The notes: a model not told the origin generated them from the letters alone. 6,917 nucleotides of DNA from Dehalococcoidia bacterium (GCA_030626915.1 DAOUTC010000064.1:1-6917), one strand, 5' to 3'; shown: positions 1 to 6,268, counted from the stretch's first letter. Made by a program: numbers and translations.

Positions 1-888
1 ACAGTGTTGATGACTGCCATTCCAGCCAATGTAGCCGGGGTCAGGGAAATTATTATGGTTTCACCACCTGATAGAAATGGCAAAATTCCGGCACCCACTC
101 TAGTAGCTGCTGACATTGCCGGAATCAAGCATATTTTCAAGGTTGGTGGTGCTCAGGCTATTGCTGCCCTGGCATTCGGCACCGAGTCAATACCCAAAGT
201 AGATAAAATCTGCGGCCCTGGCAACATTTTTGTGACTTTAGCCAAGAAAATGGTTTATGGCGCTGTAGCTGTTGACGGGCTCCAGGGGCCAAGTGAAATA
301 ATGATTGTGGCTGACGAGTCTGCCAGTCCTTTGCTTTGTGCCGCTGACCTCCTGGCTCAAGCTGAACATGACCCTCTGGCTTCGGTGATTTTGATTACCA
401 CTTCACCTGATCTGGCTAATCAAGTTGATAGGGAAGTGGTAAAACAGTTGAAAAAGCTGAAGCGTCGCTCTATTGCTGCTCAGGCTGTGGATAGAGGAAT
501 AACTGTAATTGTCAACAATATTGATGAAGCTGTCAAGCTGGTCAACCTTTATGCCCCGGAGCATCTTTCTCTCATGGTATCAGATGCCTCATCCATAATG
601 TCCAGGATTCTTAATGCTGGTTGTATCTTCATTGGTGAAAATTCAGCAGTAGCTTTGGGTGACTATATTGCTGGTCCAAGCCACGTATTACCCACAGGCG
701 GCAGTGCCCACTTCAGCTCCCCCCTGAGAGTTGAGGACTTTCTAAAAACTACTAATGTCATCGCCCTGGATAAAGCTACTATGCGAGAATTAACCCGTCC
801 AACCATAACGATAGCCAGGGCTGAAGGGCTGGATGCTCATGCTCAAGCCATGGAAAAAAGGATGAGAGCGCAAGGAAATCTTAAGTAG
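1..888 (+). CDS. hisD: Histidinol dehydrogenase, 5'-truncated by window edge
   Basis: HisD catalyses the last two steps of histidine synthesis: NAD-dependent oxidation of L-histidinol through histidinal to histidine, in the cytoplasm, with a zinc ion. The open frame runs in from the left edge and ends at TAG 886-888. About 295 of the usual roughly 430 residues are present, so about 135 N-terminal residues are missing. Taking codon 4-6 as residue 1, the family zinc ligands (E. coli Q259, H262, D360, H419) correspond to Q119 and H122 in AQAEHDP, D220 in GDYIAGPSH and H279 in LDAHAQA. The catalytic Glu-His pair is E186-H187 in APEHL. GPSEIMIVAD and SHVLPTGG are also typical. GTG at position 4 is internal, not the start. 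The enzyme appears intact, and hisC follows after 147 bp. Confidence 0.97.
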   Translation, partial: TVLMTAIPANVAGVREIIMVSPPDRNGKIPAPTLVAADIAGIKHIFKVGGAQAIAALAFGTESIPKVDKICGPGNIFVTLAKKMVYGAVAVDGLQGPSEIMIVADESASPLLCAADLLAQAEHDPLASVILITTSPDLANQVDREVVKQLKKLKRRSIAAQAVDRGITVIVNNIDEAVKLVNLYAPEHLSLMVSDASSIMSRILNAGCIFIGENSAVALGDYIAGPSHVLPTGGSAHFSSPLRVEDFLKTTNVIALDKATMRELTRPTITIARAEGLDAHAQAMEKRMRAQGNLK

Positions 889-896
889 TATTCTGC

Positions 897-913
897 TCTC
901 CCTTAACGGGAGA
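897..913 (+). other. Small stem-loop after hisD
   Basis: TCTCCC and GGGAGA form a perfect 6-bp stem around loop TTAAC, starting 9 bases after the hisD stop. No T-tract follows, so it is a poor intrinsic terminator. It may be an mRNA-end or processing structure, or chance. Confidence 0.35.
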
Positions 914-942
914 TGCCTCTCTACGAAAAAGGATGGGAGCTA

Positions 943-1027
943 AATAAAAGATTAAAATGCAAAAGGCAAAAATACAGAGCAAAAATAAAAAGTTTTACAT
1001 CTTGAGTTGTCATTTTGATTTTTTATT
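943..1027 (+). repeat. AT-rich inverted repeat upstream of hisC
   Basis: The left arm AATAAAAGATTAAAATG (943-959) pairs with the right arm CATTTTGATTTTTTATT (1011-1027). All 17 positions pair in RNA, two of them as G-U wobbles. The 51-base loop is A-rich and then T-rich. The right arm ends eight bases before the first possible hisC start, so a folded stem could affect hisC translation. It may instead be a decayed insertion between hisD and hisC. Low-complexity sequence makes chance pairing easier, so function is uncertain. Confidence 0.5.
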
Positions 1028-1035
1028 CTTAACAT

Positions 1036-2166
1036 TTGGTTTTAGTTAAAGTGAACATAAAGAAGCTAATCAGGCCTGAACTAGCAGCTATGAAAAGCTA
1101 CACTCCTATTGAGCCTATAGAGATTTTAGGCCAGCGGGCTGAAGGGAGAATAATAAAGCTTGATGGCAATGAGAACCCCTACGGTTGCTCCCCCAGAGTC
1201 TATCAAGCTCTAGCCAGTTATCCTTACTATCACATCTACCCGGACCCAGAACAAAGAAAGTTAAGGCAAGCTCTGGAGAAATATACAGGCTTAAACCAGG
1301 AGAACATTATTTGCGGTGGCGGCAGCGATGAATTGATCGACCTTACTCTCAGGCTTTTTCTCCAGCCCGGGGACGAAACTATCAATTGTTCACCAACATT
1401 TGGCATGTACCCCTTTAGCACTGAGGTTTGTGGCGGTAAAGTAGTAGATGTGCCTAGAGATAAAATTTTTGTTGTTGATTTAGTTGGCATCAAGAAAGTG
1501 TTAAGTGAAAAAACGAAGGTTATCTTTATAGCCTCACCCAATAACCCCACAGGCAACGTTATTACCGAGCAAGGAATCCTGGAGCTTATCGGCACTGGAA
1601 GGATTGTGGTGGTGGACGAAGCCTACTTTGAGTTTAGCGGTGTAACTATGGCTGATTTGGTGTCCAGCTATTCCAATCTGATAGTTCTGCGTACCTTCAG
1701 CAAATGGGCAGGACTAGCTGGTTTAAGAATAGGCTATGGCATCTTCCCTGTTGAAATTGCTAGCTACCTGATGAAGATTAAGCAGCCCTACAATGTCAAT
1801 GTAGCAGCACAGGCAGCAGTGTTAGCTTCTTTGGCAGATATAGATTATCTTCGCAATAATGTAGCAAAAATAGTGGCTGAACGAGAGCGATTATTTGGCA
1901 AACTAAAAGAGCTAAAGTGGCTAAAGCCCTACCCCTCCAGTGCTAATTTTATTCTTTGCTCTGTGCATTGTCGTTCTGACTCCTTACACTGTCATTCTGA
2001 GCGTAGCGAAGAATCTCCCGCCAAAGAAATTTGGCATCAGCTACAAAAGAAAGGCATCTTTATCCGTTATTTTGATAGCCCGCGCTTAAGAGATTATCTG
2101 CGGATAAGCGTCGGTAAACCCGAAGATACCGATGCCCTAATTGAGGCATTAGGGGAGATATGTTAA
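1036..2166 (+). CDS. hisC: Histidinol-phosphate aminotransferase with an in-frame repeat insertion
   Basis: HisC is a PLP-dependent class I/II aminotransferase that uses glutamate to convert imidazole-acetol phosphate to L-histidinol phosphate in the cytoplasm. Numbering from TTG 1036, visible family motifs are KLDGNENPYG (41-50), GGGSDELID (94-102), SPNNPTGN (167-174), VVVDEAYFEF (191-200), the PLP lysine K223 in TFSKWAGLAGLR, and the C-terminal RYFDSPRLRDYLRISVG. The start is uncertain: neither TTG 1036 nor GTG 1051 has a clear Shine-Dalgarno site. GTG 1051 would give MNIKKLIRPEL, a plausible family N-terminus; the coordinates give the longest version. Residues about 311-328 (HCRSDSLHCHSERSEESP) look foreign. 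They lie between a beta strand (ANFILCSV) and a helix (AKEIWHQL) that I would expect to be joined by a short turn, and are encoded by a dispersed repeat. The frame stays open and all catalytic residues remain, so the enzyme is probably functional. Confidence 0.95.
   Translation: MVLVKVNIKKLIRPELAAMKSYTPIEPIEILGQRAEGRIIKLDGNENPYGCSPRVYQALASYPYYHIYPDPEQRKLRQALEKYTGLNQENIICGGGSDELIDLTLRLFLQPGDETINCSPTFGMYPFSTEVCGGKVVDVPRDKIFVVDLVGIKKVLSEKTKVIFIASPNNPTGNVITEQGILELIGTGRIVVVDEAYFEFSGVTMADLVSSYSNLIVLRTFSKWAGLAGLRIGYGIFPVEIASYLMKIKQPYNVNVAAQAAVLASLADIDYLRNNVAKIVAERERLFGKLKELKWLKPYPSSANFILCSVHCRSDSLHCHSERSEESPAKEIWHQLQKKGIFIRYFDSPRLRDYLRISVGKPEDTDALIEALGEIC
1991..2017 (+). repeat. Dispersed hairpin repeat inside hisC
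   Basis: This 27-base unit begins GTCATTCTGAGC and ends GAAGAATCTC. It is read in frame as the CHSERSEES part of HisC. It can fold as ATTCT/AGAAT (5 bp), a GA/GA internal mismatch, GC/GC (2 bp) and a GTA loop. It has the same layout as the copy at 2186-2215. A degenerate partial copy, GTCGTTCTGA, lies just upstream at 1970-1979, so the inserted piece may hold a full and a broken unit. Repeats of this general appearance are scattered through many bacterial genomes and often show up in translations as 'CHSERSEES'. Confidence 0.8.
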
Positions 2167-2185
2167 GCTAGCAACATACCTCTTT

Positions 2186-2215
2186 GTCATTGCGAGCTGA
2201 AGGCGAAGCAATCTC
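2186..2215 (+). repeat. Dispersed hairpin repeat between hisC and hisB
   Basis: This 30-base unit begins GTCATTGCGAGC and ends GCGAAGCAATCTC. Its fold matches the repeat within hisC: ATTGC/GCAAT (5 bp), a GA/GAA internal loop, GC/GC (2 bp) and a TGAAG loop. The two copies share the ends GTCATT and AATCTC and the GAGC/GCGAAG core, but differ in the compensating outer stem (ATTGC/GCAAT versus ATTCT/AGAAT). It ends 19 bases before the hisB start codon. Confidence 0.75.
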
Positions 2216-2221
2216 TACAGT

Positions 2222-2227
2222 GGGAGG
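2222..2227 (+). promoter_or_regulatory. Ribosome binding site of hisB
   Basis: GGGAGG lies seven bases before ATG 2235. It decides the hisB start in favour of ATG 2235. An in-frame start at 2184 would translate the dispersed repeat into an extra MSLRAEGEAIS-like leader with no family counterpart. Confidence 0.8.
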
Positions 2228-2234
2228 TTCAAAA

Positions 2235-2825
2235 ATGGCTGAAAGAAAAGCGATAGTAACTCGTGAAACTGCGGAGACGAATGTTAGGGTAGAATTAAAC
2301 ATTGATGGCAGTGGACAATTTGAAATCACTACCAGCATAAAAATGTTTGACCATCTCCTGGCTCAGTTGGCCAGGCATGGAGTATTTGACATAAAACTCT
2401 CAGCCTCAGGCGATGACCAGCACCATATAATTGAGGATGTAGCTATCTCTTTAGGCAAAGCCTTTAATCAAGCACTAGGGGAGAAACAGGGCATCACCCG
2501 AATGGCACATGCTGTTGTGCCCATGGATGAAGCACTAGCAGCGGTAGCAGTAGACATTGGGGGTAGAGCTTACAGTGTGGTAGAAGCGCCCTTCGGCAGT
2601 GTTAACATAGACGATCTGGAGACTGACTTAGTTCGCCACTTCCTTGTTTCCTTTGCCTCCGAGGCCAGAATTAACCTTCACGCCAATGTACTTCCCGGCC
2701 CTAATGACCATCACAAGGCTGAAGCCCTATTCAAAGCCTTAGGCCGAGCTCTCGATTCAGCCACACGCATTGACGAAAGGATCGTCGGCAGAGTGCCTAG
2801 CACCAAAGAGGTTATCGAGAGCTAA
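2235..2825 (+). CDS. hisB: Imidazoleglycerol-phosphate dehydratase
   Basis: HisB (monofunctional IGPD) removes water from imidazole glycerol phosphate to give imidazole acetol phosphate, the substrate of HisC; the family forms a 24-mer with a manganese centre. The 196-residue length is normal. Metal and active-site motifs are present in order: FDHLLAQLARHG (38-49), DDQHHIIEDVAISLG (60-74), MDEALAAVAVDIGGR (97-111), PGPNDHHKAEALFKALG (154-170) and the terminal PSTKEVIE (188-195). ATG 2235 is chosen for its Shine-Dalgarno site and the family N-terminus. The 3' end is unusual: codons 171-182 lie in a 35-bp perfect repeat also found at 6638-6672, and the last 14 codons plus stop (2781-2825) have a diverged counterpart at 6673-6717. 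The present 3' end may therefore have been supplied by an inserted element. Confidence 0.97.
   Translation: MAERKAIVTRETAETNVRVELNIDGSGQFEITTSIKMFDHLLAQLARHGVFDIKLSASGDDQHHIIEDVAISLGKAFNQALGEKQGITRMAHAVVPMDEALAAVAVDIGGRAYSVVEAPFGSVNIDDLETDLVRHFLVSFASEARINLHANVLPGPNDHHKAEALFKALGRALDSATRIDERIVGRVPSTKEVIES
2746..2780 (+). repeat. Left copy of 35-bp direct repeat in hisB (attL-like)
   Basis: This stretch, from GAGCTCTCGATTCAG to GACGAAAGG, is identical over 35 bases to 6638-6672. It codes for HisB residues ALDSATRIDER. To its left lies the normal hisB body. To its right lies one version of the hisB tail. The base before the repeat differs between the copies, and identity falls to 32 of 45 after it, which defines the boundary of the exact core. 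No integrase gene accompanies it, so the att reading is inference. Confidence 0.75.
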
Positions 2826-2899
2826 AAGAGTATACAAACTAATTTCTAATTTTCCTCAGGGAGGGAAGTTAAGACTATTTCTAGCTTAGGAGGGTTAGC

Positions 2900-3643
2900 A
2901 TGAGTGAAAGATTCAGGGTGAGATGGTATCACTGGGCACTAATAGGGGTGTTATTGGTAGCAGTTATATTCGGCATATTACAACCGTTTATTTGGATGCA
3001 GCATTTCGGTAAACCTCCTCCTAGTGGTGCTATAAGTTTATCTGTTCTCTTAAGCGTGGCTTTGGCGCTGGTTGCCGTAGGTGTAGCAGCTTTTGCATTT
3101 CTAGCATATCGCGACCTTGAGCACCGTCTTAGGGAGTCATTGGAGGAGGAAATAGTCGCTGAATCAAGATCAGCACTAACACGTGTAGCTGGCAACCTTG
3201 CTTTTAGCTCGTGGAGAGCTTGGCGGATAAACACTGAAGATTTGGAATTGATAAAAGGTTCCATCAGCACTCAGATCTGGTCATTACAGTTAGTCGAAAA
3301 GTTGAAGCCAACGGAAGTATTAACTGAAGAAACACAGCTTCAAATGAAGAGCAATATTGCTGGCTACACTGCTTATATGGGAAAGCGTTTTCCTGATGAG
3401 GTAAAAGCTGGAGACATCGCAACGGCGAGGAAATTAGGTAGGGAGGCTTATGAAAGGTCTAAAGACTTTGGTGACAACTACGATTGGAAAGCAAATTATG
3501 CAGGGCTTTTGGCTATATTTGGGACATCTGATGAAAAACAGCTCAGTCGGAAAATAAAACAGGAATTAGAACAAAGGGTACATATAGGTGAAATATCTCC
3601 TCGGGAGTGGCGAGAATACAATGAACTTCTCGAGGATTTATGA
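2900..3643 (+). CDS. Two-TM membrane protein with long helical cytoplasmic tail, unknown function
   Basis: I do not recognise a named family. AGGAGG at 2888-2893 lies six bases before ATG 2900 and fixes the start. Two hydrophobic segments are clear, about residues 10-32 (HWALIGVLLVAVIFGILQPF) and 44-69. They are joined by a short loop with GKPPPSG. R6 and R8 before TM1 and the charged run after TM2 favour both termini inside the cell. Residues 71-92 (RDLEHRLRESLEEEIVAESR) are likely coiled coil. The rest is helical: residues 172-208, with GDIATARKLGREAYERSKDF and the following NYAGLLAIFG, resemble TPR-type helical pairs, though without a confident match. It is the first gene after hisB, 74 bp downstream with no clear terminator between, so histidine-operon read-through could transcribe it. 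Confidence 0.88.
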   Translation: MSERFRVRWYHWALIGVLLVAVIFGILQPFIWMQHFGKPPPSGAISLSVLLSVALALVAVGVAAFAFLAYRDLEHRLRESLEEEIVAESRSALTRVAGNLAFSSWRAWRINTEDLELIKGSISTQIWSLQLVEKLKPTEVLTEETQLQMKSNIAGYTAYMGKRFPDEVKAGDIATARKLGREAYERSKDFGDNYDWKANYAGLLAIFGTSDEKQLSRKIKQELEQRVHIGEISPREWREYNELLEDL

Positions 3644-3679
3644 GGGGGGACTCATTCCCTGATGGAACTTCTAGGCAAT

Positions 3680-3709
3680 CTACTTTGGCCACTTAATATG
3701 GATCTTCAT
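3680..3709 (-). CDS. Nine-residue mini-ORF behind a strong reverse promoter
   Basis: On the minus strand ATG 3709 opens MKIHIKWPK and stops at TAG (3682-3680). GGGAGG (3722-3717) lies seven bases before the ATG, an ideal distance, and a sigma70-type promoter lies upstream at 3786-3758. A complete promoter, ribosome site and start codon followed by only nine codons suggest the 5' remnant of a lost gene, a leader peptide, or the start of an antisense RNA running into the 3' end of the gene at 2900-3643. There is no direct evidence of translation. Confidence 0.3.
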   Translation of the reverse strand: MKIHIKWPK

Positions 3710-3757
3710 GACGCTTCCTCCCACCTGCTTTCACTATCTCTCTAGGACGCTATCATA

Positions 3758-3786
3758 ATAATATCGTATTGTTAACACTCTGTCAA
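3758..3786 (-). promoter_or_regulatory. Strong sigma70-type promoter, reverse strand
   Basis: On the minus strand a perfect -35 TTGACA (3786-3781) is followed by a 17-base spacer and -10 TATTAT (3763-3758, five of six matches). Transcription should start near 3751 and run leftward, giving about 42 untranslated bases before the mini-ORF ATG at 3709. It is the best promoter match in the window. No full-length gene lies downstream on that strand; it points into the 3' end of 2900-3643 as antisense. Confidence 0.6.
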
Positions 3787-3829
3787 GAACATTTTCGCAT
3801 TTTCGATTTTTCTTACGCAGAGAGCAATT

Positions 3830-3858
3830 TTGGTTTTCCCGACTTCAGTAATTATATA
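3830..3858 (+). promoter_or_regulatory. Possible promoter of the gene at 3902
   Basis: TTGGTT (3830-3835), a 17-base spacer and TATATA (3853-3858) precede the TTG start of the next gene by about 43 bases. The matches are partial (three and four of six). Its support comes from position and the AT-rich setting, diverging from the reverse promoter at 3758-3786. The 258-bp gap 3644-3901 holds these two promoters and the mini-ORF and nothing else I can name. Confidence 0.35.
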
Positions 3859-3901
3859 TCAGCCACAGCTATGTAGGCTTGAGATATTTAGGGAGTGAGT
3901 T

Positions 3902-4582
3902 TTGAATAAGCTTTTTGAGAGGATGTCAAATTGGTCACGAGCGCACTTCCTACAATTATGGCTGGGACTTTGTATACTCGTAGCTATATCTATTTATTTC
4001 AAAGGTCTATCCACTTATGAAGGTATTCAGATACTACTTATGGTTACGCTTGTTTTGATTACTTGGCGATATGCCGTTTCCGCACATGAGCAAGCAGAGG
4101 CTAGCAAGAGAATGGCAGAGGAGATGAAATTGAATCGGGAAATGCAGACCATGCCGTCCATTGTTGCTTATTTTGATAATCCACGTAGCACACTGCTAGA
4201 CCTAGTTGTTAAGAACATTGGCCATGGAGCTGCCAAAGATGTGAGATTAAAGATTGACCCTCCACTGCATGATCACCAGGAGCGGGATATAGCTGAGCTT
4301 TCCTTATTCCAGAGAGGTATCGACTTTTTCCCGCCTGGTAGAGAGTTCCGTCAAATCGTGGGCCTTACTAAATCATTTTTTGGCGAAGGCAGCCAGCGCC
4401 CGCTGGAATACAACCTAACAGTGTCGTACTCTGATGTTGGAGGAAATCCCATCCCTGCCCAGATTATCCCCTTAGACCTTTCAGTCTACCGGGATCTCCC
4501 TATCCATCGCGAAAGTGATATAGATAGACTTATAAAAGAAGTGAAAAATCTGGCGGAAAAATTAGAGGCTCTTAAACCATGA
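3902..4582 (+). CDS. Two-TM membrane protein with beta-rich C-terminal domain, unknown function
   Basis: I do not recognise a named family. The start is TTG 3902, with AGGGAG (3890-3895) six bases upstream; ATG 3923 is in frame but its GAGAGG abuts it with no spacing. TM1 is about residues 17-34 (FLQLWLGLCILVAISIYF) and TM2 about 41-57. A charged helix follows (58-82, HEQAEASKRMAEEMKLNRE), then a likely beta-sandwich domain from about 84 to 195. LDLVVKNIGHGAAKDVRLKI (99-118) resembles the strand pattern 'L.v.NiG.G.A..V' of Ig-like or CARDB-like domains in other two-TM proteins. An amphipathic helix ends the protein (203-224, DRLIKEVKNLAEKLEAL). It shares a two-TM-plus-cytoplasmic-tail plan with the gene at 2900, so both may form one membrane complex; this is inferred from context only. 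Its stop TGA overlaps a short ATG frame (4579-4614). Confidence 0.87.
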   Translation: MNKLFERMSNWSRAHFLQLWLGLCILVAISIYFKGLSTYEGIQILLMVTLVLITWRYAVSAHEQAEASKRMAEEMKLNREMQTMPSIVAYFDNPRSTLLDLVVKNIGHGAAKDVRLKIDPPLHDHQERDIAELSLFQRGIDFFPPGREFRQIVGLTKSFFGEGSQRPLEYNLTVSYSDVGGNPIPAQIIPLDLSVYRDLPIHRESDIDRLIKEVKNLAEKLEALKP

Positions 4583-4807
4583 ACCTCTTTGACTTCATCG
4601 AGGGAGCAAATTAGCCCAAGAGGTCTCCCATTGACAGGATGAATCACATCTCTACAAAAGTTCGGATTTTCCCTGGCTTGGAAGCGATTTTGCTCTTCCC
4701 AAACTTCAACGGGTTTAGAATCCTTGCATTGGCAATTCACAGAGACGTGAGTTCTTGATACTATTTTCTCAAGCCTGTGTTTATAGACTTTATGTAGAGG
4801 AGTCATT

Positions 4808-6103
4808 GTGACAATTAATGAAGGGAAGAATGTACTTCAGATTGTAGTTGAAGGGCTAATACAAGAAGCGTATGAATTGCTGGCTGAAACGATCAACGCC
4901 ACTAGGGCGGCTGATGCGGGAGCAAAACGGCAGGGAGTAAGTTGGACAGGGCGTCATAGATTGCATGTTCTTCTCGAAGCTGCTGAAGATACGTGGAGAG
5001 GTTTGCCAGACGCTGTTGTAGCACCATGGTTCTTAGCTGAACTGAAGACTACCCTAGATGTTGTACGCAGATGGCGAGGGAAACCATTTTGGAAAGAAAT
5101 TAAGCCATCATTGAAGGATCCAACTCATTTTAAACACACTATTCTAAAGCTCCATGCAGCCGAGCATCTAGAAAGAGGCGGCCATAAAGTAGAGATTGTG
5201 CCAAGAGGCAAGAGCGCTTCCCCAGACCTAATGTTGCACGCAATTGCAGGCACACAAGATTTAGTATATGTCGAATGTTACCAACCAAGTGCTTTATGTG
5301 GTAAACCCTCAGATATCTCAACAAAGGAAGCTGGAAGTATTGTAGAGAAGTCGATGGAGAAAGCTAAAAGCCAGCTTAAGGGTAAGGCTCCCGGGATTAT
5401 AGCCATATGTGGATACAATCAATCGCACAGGAGTCTGGAAACTTTAGGGCAAGCTGTGGAAACTCGCTTGCAGCGAACTTACCGCCCCAATCTATGTGGT
5501 ATTTGGCTAGTAACGCTAGGTGTAATACTTCGTATAGATAAGGACAGCACGTCATTTACACCTACGATAAGTGCCAATTTTATACCTAACCCAAGCTACT
5601 CTGGTAGAGTGGATATCGAGGCTAAGGTGCCTGATGACCATCCTCAATTGATAAAAGAACCGTTAATAGACATTAGTACTGATAGCCTTGGATCTAAAGA
5701 TATTAACTTGGTGACTAAGCTGGTGACTGCAAGTAATGTTAGCTCAATACTTGTGAAGAAAGCCAAAAGCAAGGTTACGAGGACAGGGAAGCTTAACATT
5801 ATAGAAATGCCTAAGCAATTGAGTCGAGCGGTTGTGCATGGCACTGGCAACAAGGTTCCTCCACTGTTTGAGGGTGAGGGAAATTTGGATTGTCTATGTG
5901 GTCAATGTCAGGCTGTATTGGCAAAATGTGCATGGGATCCTTCCATAAGTAACATAGTTGTAGAGTGTCCAATCTGCCGAGCCTACAACGAATTTCCTCC
6001 TTTGCCAGATAGCGAGTACAATAGACTTCAATTGACAAAGGGAAACTATAACTTCTCAGACGCCGTTAAGCTGAGAAGACGAGTGTGCATCGAAGGACAA
6101 TAG
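4808..6103 (+). CDS. Putative PD-(D/E)XK-like protein with C-terminal zinc ribbon, unknown function
   Basis: I do not recognise a named family. GTG 4808 follows AGAGGAG (4796-4802) by five bases. No TM segment or signal peptide is visible, so it should be cytoplasmic. Residues 1-100 are mostly helical. Residues 108-200 follow the order of a PD-(D/E)XK nuclease core: a helix with E119 (HTILKLHAAEHLERGG), a strand, SPDLML with D140, the strand LVYVECYQP with E156, then a helix (KSMEKAKSQL) and the strand GIIAICGYN. The usual E-x-K lysine is absent: E156 is followed by Cys and Tyr. The domain may therefore be inactive, may use a migrated lysine, or may be misassigned. Residues 362-396 form a zinc ribbon with knuckles CGQC (C364, C367) and CPIC (C387, C390) plus C362 and C374. 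In this setting it is the probable nucleic-acid-binding member of the cluster. The gap to the previous gene is 225 bp, so it may have its own promoter. Confidence 0.86.
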   Translation: MTINEGKNVLQIVVEGLIQEAYELLAETINATRAADAGAKRQGVSWTGRHRLHVLLEAAEDTWRGLPDAVVAPWFLAELKTTLDVVRRWRGKPFWKEIKPSLKDPTHFKHTILKLHAAEHLERGGHKVEIVPRGKSASPDLMLHAIAGTQDLVYVECYQPSALCGKPSDISTKEAGSIVEKSMEKAKSQLKGKAPGIIAICGYNQSHRSLETLGQAVETRLQRTYRPNLCGIWLVTLGVILRIDKDSTSFTPTISANFIPNPSYSGRVDIEAKVPDDHPQLIKEPLIDISTDSLGSKDINLVTKLVTASNVSSILVKKAKSKVTRTGKLNIIEMPKQLSRAVVHGTGNKVPPLFEGEGNLDCLCGQCQAVLAKCAWDPSISNIVVECPICRAYNEFPPLPDSEYNRLQLTKGNYNFSDAVKLRRRVCIEGQ

Positions 6104-6125
6104 GCTCATTTCTCAAATACTCATG

Positions 6126-6161
6126 ACAAAGGAGGGGGAGTAATATATGTCCCGAATTTAG
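6126..6161 (+). other. Orphan ribosome site and four-codon ORF; possible decayed gene start
   Basis: A very strong AAAGGAGGGGG precedes ATG 6147, which reads MSRI and then TAG. With one frame change the next bases read FRVKIAQ. The region resembles the start of the gene at 2900 (MSERFRVRW): both have AGGAGGG before the ATG, and 10 of 12 bases match at AATTTAGGGTGA versus GATTCAGGGTGA. It may be a decayed paralogue start, but the match is short. The rest of the 165-bp gap 6104-6268 shows nothing else I can name. Confidence 0.3.
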
Positions 6162-6268
6162 GGTGAAGATTGCCCAGTGAGATGAAATTTTAAGGGAAAA
6201 AGAATGCTAGGAAAAACTGAGACGCTATACAGGTGAGCCGTGTAATAATAAGTCTTTAGATAAGTATT

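Noticed and set aside
897..913. Stem-loop after hisD as an intrinsic terminator
   Set aside because: There is no T-tract after the stem, and hisC follows in the same pathway and direction, so read-through is expected.
1236..1595. Reverse-strand 119-codon ORF inside hisC
   Set aside because: It lies wholly inside a well-supported gene and shows no domain; a shadow of hisC coding bias.
1991..2215. The two similar repeats as a CRISPR array
   Set aside because: There are only two diverged copies 168 bases apart, one inside a gene, with no regular spacers and no cas genes.
2184..2234. Upstream in-frame extension of hisB starting at 2184
   Set aside because: The extension is a translation of the dispersed repeat, has no ribosome site of its own, and ATG 2235 has GGGAGG at ideal spacing and a normal family length.
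2929..3270. Reverse-strand 113-codon ORF inside the first two-TM gene
   Set aside because: It is antisense to a gene with a strong start and clear TM pattern, and shows no motif.
4486..4806. Reverse-strand 106-codon ORF between and over two genes
   Set aside because: It has no ribosome site, overlaps the 3' end of the gene at 3902-4582 by about 97 bases, and has no motif I recognise. Kept only as a possible remnant in the findings.
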